A stretch of 64,000 nt of DNA from contig JAJFKC010000007.1 of NCBI GenBank assembly GCA_021773435.1, positions 124,001 through 188,000 of the forward strand. The letters run 5' to 3'. The notes under the pieces were generated by a model that was given only the letters and a program-made list of their open reading frames with translations, had not been told where the DNA came from and did no database searches. The position numbers and the translations under genes are program-made. The stretch comes from Porticoccaceae bacterium (GTDB lineage: Bacteria > Pseudomonadota > Gammaproteobacteria > Pseudomonadales > Porticoccaceae). This document shows, in pieces, positions 1-8,312 of this stretch; position 1 is the stretch's first letter, and each line of letters opens with the position of its first letter.

Positions 1-461
1 AGCAAGAACTAAGCCCGCTGCTGAAGCAAACATTCTCAGAACAACCGACCATTGAGGATATCTGGTTCTTTCTGCATCTTGGTTTTGAGTTAGCCTTACA
101 GTACCGATTTATCTATCAGGATACGGATTACATCATCTCAAAATGCCCATCACTGGTCCCAAAATTTCGACGTATTTTGCAGAAGTTAAACACTGCCTTG
201 CTCGCCCTGCTCAAGCAACTTTCCCTGTGCGGGACACTAGCCGTCGACTCAGAAACCTTATTGAAAGATCTCAGCTTAACGATGCTATTGATCTGCACTC
301 AATGGATCAGTTTCAAACAACACTTTAGTGCCACATCCAAAACAGGCCTCACCGGCGATGATTTGAGCCAGGGCGTTTATCAAGTGCTCTCGCTATTACT
401 ACCTTATCTTGACCCGCCTCATCAGGCGCATTTAAATGCCCTGAGGGAAGAATACAGGTGA
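1..461 (+). CDS. TetR/AcrR-type transcriptional regulator, C-terminal part
   Basis: The reading frame is open from base 3 to the TGA at 459-461, so the gene starts before the window. The visible 152 residues are all helical and match the ligand-binding half of a TetR-family repressor. They include a segment around FRFIYQD/SLVPKFRRIL-type residues that resembles the 'fly..DPEL..R' helix pair of this family. The N-terminal helix-turn-helix is outside the window, so the assignment rests on the C-terminal half only. It faces the kinase/phosphatase gene tail to tail. No target can be inferred. Confidence 0.65.
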   Translation, partial: QELSPLLKQTFSEQPTIEDIWFFLHLGFELALQYRFIYQDTDYIISKCPSLVPKFRRILQKLNTALLALLKQLSLCGTLAVDSETLLKDLSLTMLLICTQWISFKQHFSATSKTGLTGDDLSQGVYQVLSLLLPYLDPPHQAHLNALREEYR

Positions 462-472
462 ATCAACTTTCG

Positions 473-503
473 AGTTCGGCCTGATCCAGGCTTCAAGCCG
501 ACT
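473..503. terminator. stem-loop between convergent genes
   Basis: AGTtCGGC at 473-480 can pair with GCCGACT at 497-503 with one bulged T. A nested alternative pairs GCCTG with CAGGC (479-491). It sits between the stop codons of the convergent TetR-type and kinase genes, where a shared terminator is expected, but no T-run follows on either strand. Confidence 0.3.
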
Positions 504-2212
504 CACCAGAATAGTTTGATCAGCAAGAGACCGTTGATGATAAGACTGATGGTGGTTAAGCCTCGCCAAAACGCCAGTGGATCACGAACCAACAACGGCT
601 CACTGCCCACCCCTAGAAATGCTTCGTTGGGATTGGCAAGATCGTGAATAAACTCTGAAAGCTCGCCGTAGCGTCTTTGGGCATTTTTGTGCACAGCTTT
701 TTCCAGCGCACCATCAATCCAGACAGGCAACTCGGGTAGGCGCTGGCGAGCCGGGATATAGTTGACCCTCTGAATAGACCCTTCGTCATACTTATCACCA
801 TAGGGCAGTTTACCGGTGAGCATTTCGTAGACAATAACGCCTACCGAAAATATATCCGAGCGTGTAGAGCAGGGGTAACCCTGTAGGTATTCTGGGGCGG
901 TATAATTTTTTGTGCCGAGTAATGTCAGGCGATCCAGAGGCGTGGTAATTTCTTCTATCCCGGCAATCTTGGTCGAACCAAAATCGATAATCTTAACGGT
1001 GCCCTCGCTGTCAATCATAATGTTTTCAGGCTTCAAATCCTGATGAATCATTTCCTTGTTATGGAAGGCCATTATTCCACGGGAGATTTGTCCAACGATT
1101 TCTCTGACCGCGTTTAGATCGGGCTCCGGATTATCATTCATCCAGCCTCGCAGGGTCTGACCATCGATGTATTCAGATACGTAATACAAAAAATTCCGTG
1201 GTCTCTCCTGATCGACAACGCGTAATACATGGTTGTTGTCCAGGCGACCGCCCACCCATTCTTCGTGCATAAACATATCGAGAAACACCGGATCATCTTC
1301 ATAGTTCACCGAAGGGGTTTTCAATACCACCTGCTTGCCGCTGTCTTCATCCAGGGCCAGATAAACCTGGGTGCGGGTACTGGAATGCAACTCCCTCAAT
1401 ATTTTATAACCGTCAAGTATCATGCCTGCCGACAATTCAGGGGGGAACGGCAATTCGGTGAGCTTCTTGTAAAGACCTTCCTCGCCCACACCGGGTATCT
1501 GCTCAATACGAATTATCTGGCAGGTAACATTGTCGGGACTACCATTTTTGAGGGCGACGGTCGCTATCTCTTTCGCTGCCCTGTCCAGATTGTCAGGGTA
1601 GCGAGCGATGAAGTCTTTGATTTGTGTGGTCGGCAAATACTCATGTACCCCGTCGGTAGTCAAAACAAATAGATCACCCACTTGCACCGGTATTTTTTTA
1701 TAGTCGATGTCCATACGCAGGTCGATGCCAACCGCACGGGTTAAATAGTTTTTATCCTCTGATGCCCAAATACAGTGATCCTGAGTCAGCAACTCCAGAT
1801 CATTGTTAGATAATTGATAGATCCGAGTGTCACCAATATGGAACAGATGGGCCGTGGAAGATTTAATCACCATGGCACTAAGGGTCGTAGCCATACCTTT
1901 CTGGCCATGGGGGTCTTGCTGCCCGTGGCTGTATAGCCAGCGATTAGTGGCGAGCAATACTTTTTCGATAGAGGTCTTAACCGTCCAGGAATCCGGCGTG
2001 CAGTAGTAATCATGCATCAGGCTATTGACGCAAGTCTCACTGGCGACTTTGCCTTCGTCACAACTACTGACGCCATCGGCAATAACCGCAACAATACCTT
2101 TGTAATCGATAGCCGGGAAATTGGGAACCAGGACGCCATAGCTATCCTGGTTCTCAGCTTTGGCACCGCGGTCTGAATACTGACCAACGCTGATTAGTTC
2201 GCTCATTTCCAT
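503..2212 (-). CDS. fused PP2C phosphatase / Ser-Thr protein kinase with C-terminal membrane anchor
   Basis: A 569-residue fusion of two opposing enzymes. Residues about 8-240 are a PP2C phosphatase: metal-binding signatures ENQDSYG, VIADGVSS, GDTRIY, LTTDGVHEYL and GSPDNVTC are all present. Residues about 270-530 are a Hanks-type kinase with the ATP lysine K298, catalytic loop HQDLKPEN (D392), DFG (D410) and an APE-type motif in YTAPEY. The HRD arginine is replaced by Q, as in several bacterial kinases. The last 20 residues are hydrophobic and likely hold the protein at the inner membrane. It follows the nitrate transporter by 84 bases on the same strand. A kinase/phosphatase gene in nitrate assimilation loci is also known from Pseudomonas (next to nirB and nasA), so a role in adjusting nitrate uptake or reduction is plausible but not shown. 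Two ATG codons (2212, 2206) could start it. Confidence 0.9.
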   Translation of the reverse strand: MEMSELISVGQYSDRGAKAENQDSYGVLVPNFPAIDYKGIVAVIADGVSSCDEGKVASETCVNSLMHDYYCTPDSWTVKTSIEKVLLATNRWLYSHGQQDPHGQKGMATTLSAMVIKSSTAHLFHIGDTRIYQLSNNDLELLTQDHCIWASEDKNYLTRAVGIDLRMDIDYKKIPVQVGDLFVLTTDGVHEYLPTTQIKDFIARYPDNLDRAAKEIATVALKNGSPDNVTCQIIRIEQIPGVGEEGLYKKLTELPFPPELSAGMILDGYKILRELHSSTRTQVYLALDEDSGKQVVLKTPSVNYEDDPVFLDMFMHEEWVGGRLDNNHVLRVVDQERPRNFLYYVSEYIDGQTLRGWMNDNPEPDLNAVREIVGQISRGIMAFHNKEMIHQDLKPENIMIDSEGTVKIIDFGSTKIAGIEEITTPLDRLTLLGTKNYTAPEYLQGYPCSTRSDIFSVGVIVYEMLTGKLPYGDKYDEGSIQRVNYIPARQRLPELPVWIDGALEKAVHKNAQRRYGELSEFIHDLANPNEAFLGVGSEPLLVRDPLAFWRGLTTISLIINGLLLIKLFW

Positions 2213-2296
2213 GGCCCCAGTTTACTGCCTTCTATCTGCAAAGAGCCATTCCGATGAGCAAGCGCCCTTGTTGCAGCACTGATTGTTTCAGTACTA

Positions 2297-3784
2297 TCAG
2301 GCGACATCTATCATCTGTACCGTGCCGTCTTCCAGAATCTCTGCGGTCTGGCCTTTAGGTTCTTCTAACCAGAAAAGAATACACGCCAACACCACGGCAG
2401 CAACGCCGCCAATGACCAGAAAAAACACCTGAGGCGCAACAAAGGACAGCACGGTTAAAAACACCAGGCCACCGACATTACCGTAGGCTCCCGCCATCCC
2501 TGCGACCTGCCCGGTCATGCGCCGACTGATCAAGGGCGCCATGGCAAAGACTGCACCGGAACCGCCCTTAGCGAATAGGCCACAAACCAGGGTGATCACT
2601 ACGACCACGGGAACCGCCCAATCGGAAGTCACCTGACCCAGCACAAAAAAGCTGCCGACAATGCCTGAGAACAGAATGATCAACGTACGCCTGCGGCCGA
2701 CTTTGTCGCTCATCACGCCGCCACCGGGGCGGGCAATCAAATTCATCACTGGATAAGCCCCCGCCAGTAGCCCGGCACTAACCGCTGAGAGACTGAAGGT
2801 GTCCACATAAAACAGCGGCAACATCGATACCAGTGCTAACTCTGAACCAAAAGTCACCAGATACGCCAGATCGAGAATCGCCACTTGTTTGAATTGATAA
2901 CGGAAAATCTCAGGGACTTCTTTTTGAAAAATTTCCTTGTTCACCTGGACAATTTTATAAGCCTGGATAAGATAAATAGCCGCTATGGCTGTGTATAACA
3001 AATAACAGGCGGTTGCACTAAACCAGCCAACACCAACCGGTGACAACTTCCATACCAACAAACTCAGCGCGCCATAAATAGGCACACTCATCACCAAATA
3101 AAGCATCAGGTCGCCCTTGCTGGTGACCTCCATAGCGCCCATCTTTTTGGATTTAAAATACGTTGAGCCTTTGGGGCTATCACTCACTGCAAAAAAATAG
3201 AATATGCCGTAAGCCACTGAAATAGCTGCTGTACATAGCAATGCATAGCGCCAGCCATTTTCGCCACCAAACCAAAGCGCCAGAGCCGGCAAAGCCATAG
3301 CCGAAGCCGCCGAGCCAAAATTACCCCAGCCGCCATAAATACCTTGAGCCACGCCCGCTTGCCTGGCAGGAAACCACTCACCAATCATACGAATACCGAC
3401 CACGAACCCGGCACCGACAAAGCCTAATAGAAATCGCGCAATAGCCAATTGTTGAAAGTTCTGGGCCAGAGCAAAGAAACAACATAGGACACCAGAAATA
3501 ATCAGGATGCCGGAGAACAGGCGTCGTGGGCCATAACTATCCACCAGCATACCCACCACAATTCGAGCCGGAATGGTTAATGCCACATTGAGCAACAAAA
3601 GAACTTTGACTTCTTGATCGCTGAGCGCAAAAACTTCGCGGATAACGACCATTAAAGGCGCGTGGTTGAACCACACCATAAAGCTGATAAAAAAGGCCAT
3701 CCAGGTGGTGTGTAAAATTCGATACTTGCCAGAGAACGATAACAAACTCAATTTTTCAGACGGTGACTTAGCGTTTTCCGACAC
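2297..3784 (-). CDS. narK: nitrate/nitrite transporter, MFS NNP family
   Basis: A 495-residue major facilitator with about 12 membrane segments. Both nitrate-signature glycine-rich stretches of the NNP family are visible: GIYGGWGNFGSA in the first half and GAYGNVGGLVF in the second. The R-x-G-G-x-x-S-D-x-x-G-R-R loop between segments, typical of MFS proteins, is present as RPGGGVMSDKVGRRR. It probably imports nitrate for assimilation, because it stands divergently to nirBD/nasA. Translation starts at GTG with GAGGAG 6 bases upstream. A large cytoplasmic loop of about 60 residues with several lysines lies in the middle. The gene leads the kinase/phosphatase gene and has its own sigma-54 promoter. 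Confidence 0.93.
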   Translation of the reverse strand: MSENAKSPSEKLSLLSFSGKYRILHTTWMAFFISFMVWFNHAPLMVVIREVFALSDQEVKVLLLLNVALTIPARIVVGMLVDSYGPRRLFSGILIISGVLCCFFALAQNFQQLAIARFLLGFVGAGFVVGIRMIGEWFPARQAGVAQGIYGGWGNFGSAASAMALPALALWFGGENGWRYALLCTAAISVAYGIFYFFAVSDSPKGSTYFKSKKMGAMEVTSKGDLMLYLVMSVPIYGALSLLVWKLSPVGVGWFSATACYLLYTAIAAIYLIQAYKIVQVNKEIFQKEVPEIFRYQFKQVAILDLAYLVTFGSELALVSMLPLFYVDTFSLSAVSAGLLAGAYPVMNLIARPGGGVMSDKVGRRRTLIILFSGIVGSFFVLGQVTSDWAVPVVVVITLVCGLFAKGGSGAVFAMAPLISRRMTGQVAGMAGAYGNVGGLVFLTVLSFVAPQVFFLVIGGVAAVVLACILFWLEEPKGQTAEILEDGTVQMIDVA

Positions 3785-3853
3785 GGTGACTCCTCACTAT
3801 TGTTTAATTCAACCGGGCATCCCGGCGCGCACCTGGCTCAAGCTTGTAAAAAG

Positions 3854-3877
3854 AAGGCTTTTTACCAGGAAAGCCTT
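3854..3877 (-). terminator. stem-loop plus T-run in the narK leader (possible attenuator)
   Basis: AAGGCTT and AAGCCTT form a perfect 7-bp stem with a 10-base loop. Read on the minus strand it is followed by CTTTTT. It begins about 5 bases after the transcription start predicted from the sigma-54 promoter at 3892-3907 and 70 bases before the narK start codon. It may be an attenuator, a 5' stabilising hairpin, or chance. A second small hairpin (CCGGG/CCCGG, 3813-3825) lies closer to the ribosome binding site. Confidence 0.4.
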
Positions 3878-3891
3878 TATCAAAAGCTATG

Positions 3892-3907
3892 AGCAATAGC
3901 TGTGCCA
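3892..3907 (-). promoter_or_regulatory. sigma-54 promoter of the narK-kinase operon
   Basis: On the minus strand the sequence reads TGGCAC-AGCTA-TTGCT, an exact match to the RpoN consensus TGGCAC-N5-TTGCW with GG and GC separated by 10 bases. The predicted start of transcription is near 3881, leaving a leader of about 97 bases before the GTG of narK. RpoN promoters need an enhancer-binding activator; for nitrate assimilation this is usually NtrC. No convincing NtrC site was found. Confidence 0.8.
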
Positions 3908-4028
3908 AATTGGCGCAACAAGGCCAAAAGTCTAGTCAGAAGCAGCAAATCCACCCACAAACACCGCCCCGTAGATTCATTCTCTCCGCCGATTTTGGCA
4001 AAGCTCAACCCAGTTCGACGCATCGCCA

Positions 4029-4077
4029 GGTGCCTGAGCGCACCAAACCGTTGCCCAACTACGAGGCGCATGCACCA
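4029..4077. other. inverted repeat and GCACC half-sites between the two sigma-54 promoters
   Basis: GGTGC (4029-4033) and GCACC (4040-4044) form a 5-bp inverted repeat with a 6-base spacer. A further TGCACCA lies at 4071-4077. They are centred about 130-180 bases upstream of both predicted transcription starts, where enhancer sites would be placed. TGCACCA resembles one arm of an NtrC site, but the second arm in the right orientation is missing, so this is only a pointer. Confidence 0.25.
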
Positions 4078-4236
4078 TAAACAGTCACAGCAAAATATAT
4101 AGCACCTATGCCACTCAGTTATTTATTGTGTAACTCTCTGAAAATGTATCCAGCAAACACTTATACCCCACACTAGTGACCCCGAACCTTCTCAAAGACT
4201 TCCTTATTCACAGACGCAGCTACTCACACAAGCTAT

Positions 4237-4252
4237 TGGCACAGAGTGTGCT
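4237..4252 (+). promoter_or_regulatory. sigma-54 promoter of the nirB-nirD-phzF-nasA operon
   Basis: TGGCAC-AGAGT-GTGCT matches the RpoN consensus at all positions except the first base of the -12 element, and has the required GG-N10-GC spacing (GG 4238-4239, GC 4250-4251). Transcription would begin near 4263, which leaves a 94-base leader. This also rules out the in-frame ATG at 4246 as the nirB start. A weak GCCTC/GAGGC hairpin (4291-4315) lies in the leader. Confidence 0.75.
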
Positions 4253-4356
4253 TTATCTCTTTTTACAGTATTTACAGAAAACATAGCACCGCCTCATCAG
4301 CAAAATTAGCGAGGCACTCCGTTTTAACAAAGTCTATAAATAGGGGTTTTGAATAC

Positions 4357-6912
4357 ATGGCTTCGAAGCAAAAAGTTCTGGTTATTGGTAACGGCATGGT
4401 CGGCCATAAATTCCTGGAGGCACTGGCTAGTAGCGAGACCGGGGCCGAATATGAAATCACCACATTCTGTGAAGAAACCCGCGTCGCTTATGACCGGGTT
4501 CATCTCACTGAATTCTTCAGTGGCCGCTCGGCAGAAGATCTATCGCTGGTCGAGCCGGGTTTTTACGAGGCAAATAATATTCGGGTGTTGCTTGGCGACA
4601 AAGCGACCACTATTGATCGCGACGCCAAAACCGTAAGCTCTGAAAACGGCGAAATCCTGGCTTATGACAAACTAGTGCTAGCCACCGGCTCCTTTCCCTT
4701 CGTACCCCCTATTCCTGGTCACCAGCGCGACAACTGCTTTGTCTACCGCACTATCGAAGATCTGGAAGCCATCCGTGATGGAGCAAAAGGTGGTTCAGTT
4801 GGAGTGGTGATCGGCGGTGGTCTGTTGGGTCTTGAAGCTGCAAAAGCGCTAAAAGACCTGGGTCTGACCACTCACGTGGTGGAATTCGCGCCGCGTCTAA
4901 TGGCGGTCCAGGTTGACGACGGCGGCGGTGCCATGCTCCGCCAGAAGATCGAAGAGCTGGGTGTAAAGGTACACACCGGTAAAAATACTCAGAATATCGA
5001 AGACGGCGAGGAGCATTTCCACAAAATGACCTTTGCCGACGGCGATGTGATTGAAACTGACGTGCTGTTATTTTCTGCTGGTATCCGTCCCCAGGATCAT
5101 CTGGCTCGGGAATTCGGCCTTGAAGTCGGCGAACGTGGCGGCATCGTCGTTAACGATTACTGTCAGACTTCCGACCCGGATATCTATGCCATTGGCGAAT
5201 GTGCGCTGTCAGGCGGTCGTATTTACGGACTGGTTGCCCCCGGCTACAAAATGGCGCAAGTGGTCGCTGAGCATATTATCGCCGCTCAAACTAAGGCAAG
5301 CAGCAACAATACCTTTACCGGCGCAGATATGAGCACCAAGCTCAAACTCATGGGTGTCGACGTTGCCAGTATCGGTGATGCCCATCGTAATACGCCGAAC
5401 TCCCGCGAATACACCTACATTGACGGCACCGATGAGATTTACAAAAAGATCGTCGTTAACGAAGACAACAACCGTCTGCTCGGTGCAGTGCTGGTCGGTG
5501 ACGCGACAGATTACGGAAACCTCCTACAACTCATGCTTAACGACATTCCACTCCCGGAATATCCAGATGCCCTGATTCTGCCGCAACGAGATGGCAGTGG
5601 CGTCACGGGTCTTGGCGTGACGGCCCTGCCCGACTCTGCACAAATTTGCTCCTGTAACGATGTCACCAAAGGCGATCTATGCCAGGCGATTTCCGATGGC
5701 GCAACGCTATTAGGCGACCTTAAAGCCTGCACCAAAGCCGGTACCAGTTGTGGTGGCTGTAACATCCTGGTTGGGCAGGTGTTAAATGCCGAGCTGGAAA
5801 ACATGGGTCTCGAAGTCAACACCGACATCTGCGAACACTTTGCCTACACCCGCCAGGATTTGTATAACCTGGTGCGCGTTGAAGAAATTAAAAGCTACTA
5901 TAACTTACTGGCAAAACACGGCACTGGCCGAGGCTGCGAAATCTGTAAACCCGCCGTCGCCTCAATCCTGGCGTCCTGCTGGAATGACTACGTGCTGGAG
6001 CCAAAGCATGCTGGCTTGCAGGACACCAACGACCGCTACCTGGGCAATATGCAGAAAAACGGCACCTACTCCATTGTGCCGAGAATCGCGGGCGGTGAAA
6101 TCACCCCGGAAAAACTCATCGTACTCGGCGAAGTCGCCAAAAAATATAATCTTTATTCAAAGATTACCGGCGGTCAACGAATCGATTTATTTGGCGCGCG
6201 CCTTGAACAATTACCGGAAATCTGGAAAGAACTCATCGATGCAGGTTTTGAAACCGGCCACGCCTACGGTAAAGCCCTGCGTACCGTAAAAAGCTGTGTC
6301 GGTAGCACCTGGTGCCGTTACGGCCAGAATGACAGTGTCGCTTTGGCTCTCGACGTTGAGAATCGCTACAAGGGCCTACGCTCCCCGCACAAACTAAAGT
6401 CGGCAGTGTCGGGCTGCACCCGAGAATGCGCCGAGGCCCAGAGCAAAGACTTCGGCATTATCGCCACCGAGACCGGCTGGAACTTATATGTGTGCGGTAA
6501 CGGCGGCATGCGTCCTCGTCATGCTGACCTTTTCGCCACCGACCTCGACACTGAAACCCTGATTAAATATATCGACCGCTTCCTGATGTTCTATGTGCGC
6601 ACTGCCGACCGCCTGCAACGTACCTCCACCTGGATGGACAATATGGAGGGCGGTCTCGACTACCTAAGAGAAGTCGTTATTGATGACTCTCTCGGTATTT
6701 GTGAACAACTCGAAGTAGAGATGGCGGAAGTGATCGGCGCCTATCAATGCGAATGGAAGACTACTCTTGAAGACGAGGAAAAATTACGTATGTTCCGCCC
6801 CTTCATTAACAGTGATAAAGGTGACAGCAACATTGTCTTTGTCGAAGAGCGCGGCCAGATTCGACCAGCCAACAAGGACGAAATAATTAACCAGGAAGGG
6901 GTGTCCGCATGA
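4357..6912 (+). CDS. nirB: assimilatory nitrite reductase [NAD(P)H], large subunit
   Basis: Reduces nitrite to ammonium with NAD(P)H in the cytoplasm. The ATG at 4357 gives 851 residues, the usual NirB length, and is preceded by AGGGG. FAD-binding GNGMVG is at residues 11-16 and the NAD-binding glycine motif at about 149-160. The BFD-type [2Fe-2S] domain has C431, C433, C465 and C468. The C-terminal siroheme/[4Fe-4S] half carries C647, C653, C687 and C691. The longer frame from 4246 is rejected because it begins upstream of the predicted transcription start. First gene of the operon; it overlaps nirD by 4 bases (ATGA). Confidence 0.97.
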   Translation: MASKQKVLVIGNGMVGHKFLEALASSETGAEYEITTFCEETRVAYDRVHLTEFFSGRSAEDLSLVEPGFYEANNIRVLLGDKATTIDRDAKTVSSENGEILAYDKLVLATGSFPFVPPIPGHQRDNCFVYRTIEDLEAIRDGAKGGSVGVVIGGGLLGLEAAKALKDLGLTTHVVEFAPRLMAVQVDDGGGAMLRQKIEELGVKVHTGKNTQNIEDGEEHFHKMTFADGDVIETDVLLFSAGIRPQDHLAREFGLEVGERGGIVVNDYCQTSDPDIYAIGECALSGGRIYGLVAPGYKMAQVVAEHIIAAQTKASSNNTFTGADMSTKLKLMGVDVASIGDAHRNTPNSREYTYIDGTDEIYKKIVVNEDNNRLLGAVLVGDATDYGNLLQLMLNDIPLPEYPDALILPQRDGSGVTGLGVTALPDSAQICSCNDVTKGDLCQAISDGATLLGDLKACTKAGTSCGGCNILVGQVLNAELENMGLEVNTDICEHFAYTRQDLYNLVRVEEIKSYYNLLAKHGTGRGCEICKPAVASILASCWNDYVLEPKHAGLQDTNDRYLGNMQKNGTYSIVPRIAGGEITPEKLIVLGEVAKKYNLYSKITGGQRIDLFGARLEQLPEIWKELIDAGFETGHAYGKALRTVKSCVGSTWCRYGQNDSVALALDVENRYKGLRSPHKLKSAVSGCTRECAEAQSKDFGIIATETGWNLYVCGNGGMRPRHADLFATDLDTETLIKYIDRFLMFYVRTADRLQRTSTWMDNMEGGLDYLREVVIDDSLGICEQLEVEMAEVIGAYQCEWKTTLEDEEKLRMFRPFINSDKGDSNIVFVEERGQIRPANKDEIINQEGVSA

Positions 6913-7355
6913 CTGACCTGAGTAAACCCGTAAACGATGTGGATGAGGGCCCCAGCGCCAGTAAAACGCTTACCGATACAGCACTCAGCGATAGCTGGAT
7001 AGATATTTGTGCGCTGAGTGAACTACCCCACGATGCAGGCGTCGCCGCTTTGCTTAACGAGAATACCTCGGAGGAAACCCAGCTAGCTCTGTTTTTGCCC
7101 ACGGATTCGGACCGGGTATACGCGATCAGTAACTTCGACCCCTTTAGCGATGCCAATGTTCTGGCCCGAGGCATTGTCTGTAGCATCGGTAATGAAATTG
7201 CCGTGGCCTCTCCCATACACAAAGAACACTTCTGCCTCACTACGGGCAAGTGCTTTGAAGACAACACCGTCGCCGTAGCCACCTACCCGACCAAAATACA
7301 CCAGGGACGGGTATTCGTGCACGCGAATCCTGTCGCACTGTCGGGAGAAGCCTGA
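6909..7355 (+). CDS. nirD: nitrite reductase [NAD(P)H] small subunit
   Basis: A 148-residue protein whose last ~105 residues form the Rieske-like fold of NirD (WIDICALSEL start, CLTTGKCFED and GRVFVHANP near the end). As expected for NirD, the Cys/His ligands of a true Rieske cluster are absent. The first 35-40 residues are an acidic, low-complexity extension not needed for the fold. Start and stop overlap nirB and the next gene (ATGA at 6909; TGATG around 7353-7357), pointing to coupled translation. Confidence 0.93.
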   Translation: MTDLSKPVNDVDEGPSASKTLTDTALSDSWIDICALSELPHDAGVAALLNENTSEETQLALFLPTDSDRVYAISNFDPFSDANVLARGIVCSIGNEIAVASPIHKEHFCLTTGKCFEDNTVAVATYPTKIHQGRVFVHANPVALSGEA

Positions 7356-8308
7356 TGACCAAGCATCGATTTTATACCGCAGACGTATTTACCAGTCAGG
7401 TATTCCAGGGCGCGCAAATCGCGGTGTTTCCAGAAGCTGAACAAGTCACTGACGTCCAGATGGGCTTGATAGCCGCTGAACTGAATCTATCAGAGACCGT
7501 GTTTGTCACCAAAGACGGCTGCGAGGGAGGTGCGAGCAATAAATTCCGCTTGCGTATTTTTACCCCGAAAGGAGAAATTGATTTCGCCGGGCACCCCATA
7601 CTGGCAACGGCCCAAGCACTGCTCGAAGCCGGACGGCTGGATATATCTTCGGGCAACTCGGCACCCAACTCTGCCCTCACTTCGACCCTGATATTTCAGC
7701 AGAATACCGGCGATATCAATGTTAACGTTACTCAGGATACCGATAAGCCATTATTCGTTCAGTTTTCGCTGACAGCCAGTCCGGTCATTGATCATTACAC
7801 TCCCACGGAAAGTGAGCTGGCGAGCTTACTGTGTATTAATGAAAGCGCCATCGACACACGCACCTTCCATACCCGCCTCGCCTCCATTGACCTACCTTAT
7901 CTGGTGGTGCCGCTGACCTCACAACAAGCTGTACGCAAAGCCCGCTTTAGCCTCGACGCCTGGAGCCAGTCCAGTGCACCGGCAATGGCTGCCCAGGAAA
8001 TCTTCATTTTTAGCAGTAAAACTGACAACCACGATACCGACTTCCATGGTCGTCTGTTGGGACCGGGTATAGGCGTTAACGAAGATCCACCCATCGGTTC
8101 GGCCATGCCCTGCTTCGCTGGCTACCTGGGCGAACACGAACATATTCGTGAAGGCACCTACACCTTTAGCATTGATCGCGGCACCGCTGAAACACGGCGC
8201 AGTTTGTTACAGCTCGAAATGGACTATCACAAAGATAAACCCACCACACTGCGTGTCGGTGGTGAAGTGATACTGGTTAGCGAAAACACTTTGCTGATGG
8301 GTAACTAG
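7355..8308 (+). CDS. PhzF-family isomerase/epimerase-like protein
   Basis: A 317-residue protein of the PhzF/DapF-like fold. The family signatures are visible: FTSQVFQGAQIAVF near the N-terminus, NLSETVFV with the presumed catalytic Glu47, RIFTPKGEIDFAGHP and, in the second half, PPIGSAMPCFAGYL. PhzF proteins isomerise small carboxylic acids; the substrate here is unknown. It is tightly embedded in the nitrate operon, overlapping nirD and ending 4 bases before nasA, which is not a usual place for this family. A housekeeping or metabolite-repair role in the operon is a guess. Confidence 0.88.
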   Translation: MTKHRFYTADVFTSQVFQGAQIAVFPEAEQVTDVQMGLIAAELNLSETVFVTKDGCEGGASNKFRLRIFTPKGEIDFAGHPILATAQALLEAGRLDISSGNSAPNSALTSTLIFQQNTGDINVNVTQDTDKPLFVQFSLTASPVIDHYTPTESELASLLCINESAIDTRTFHTRLASIDLPYLVVPLTSQQAVRKARFSLDAWSQSSAPAMAAQEIFIFSSKTDNHDTDFHGRLLGPGIGVNEDPPIGSAMPCFAGYLGEHEHIREGTYTFSIDRGTAETRRSLLQLEMDYHKDKPTTLRVGGEVILVSENTLLMGN

Positions 8309-8312
8309 CAAA

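Noticed and set aside
1229-1672. 147-codon ORF antisense to the kinase/phosphatase gene
   Set aside because: Shadow of a strong coding frame on the opposite strand, without a ribosome site.
4029-4044. GGTGC-N6-GCACC as an NtrC binding site or ANTAR hexaloop hairpin
   Set aside because: The arms point the wrong way for NtrC (expected GCACC...GGTGC), and the hexaloop lacks the A1 and G4 bases typical of ANTAR targets.
3880-4102. Three overlapping ORFs of about 63-66 codons in the narK-nirB spacer
   Set aside because: They lie over the promoter region on both strands, lack good ribosome sites and show no protein-like pattern.
4246-4356. A longer nirB beginning at the in-frame ATG 4246
   Set aside because: It would start upstream of the transcription start predicted from the sigma-54 promoter, overlap the promoter itself and add residues unlike NirB.
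5786-6289. 167-codon ORF overlapping nirB in another frame
   Set aside because: Composition typical of an off-frame translation (Pro/Ser/Lys-rich), fully inside nirB.
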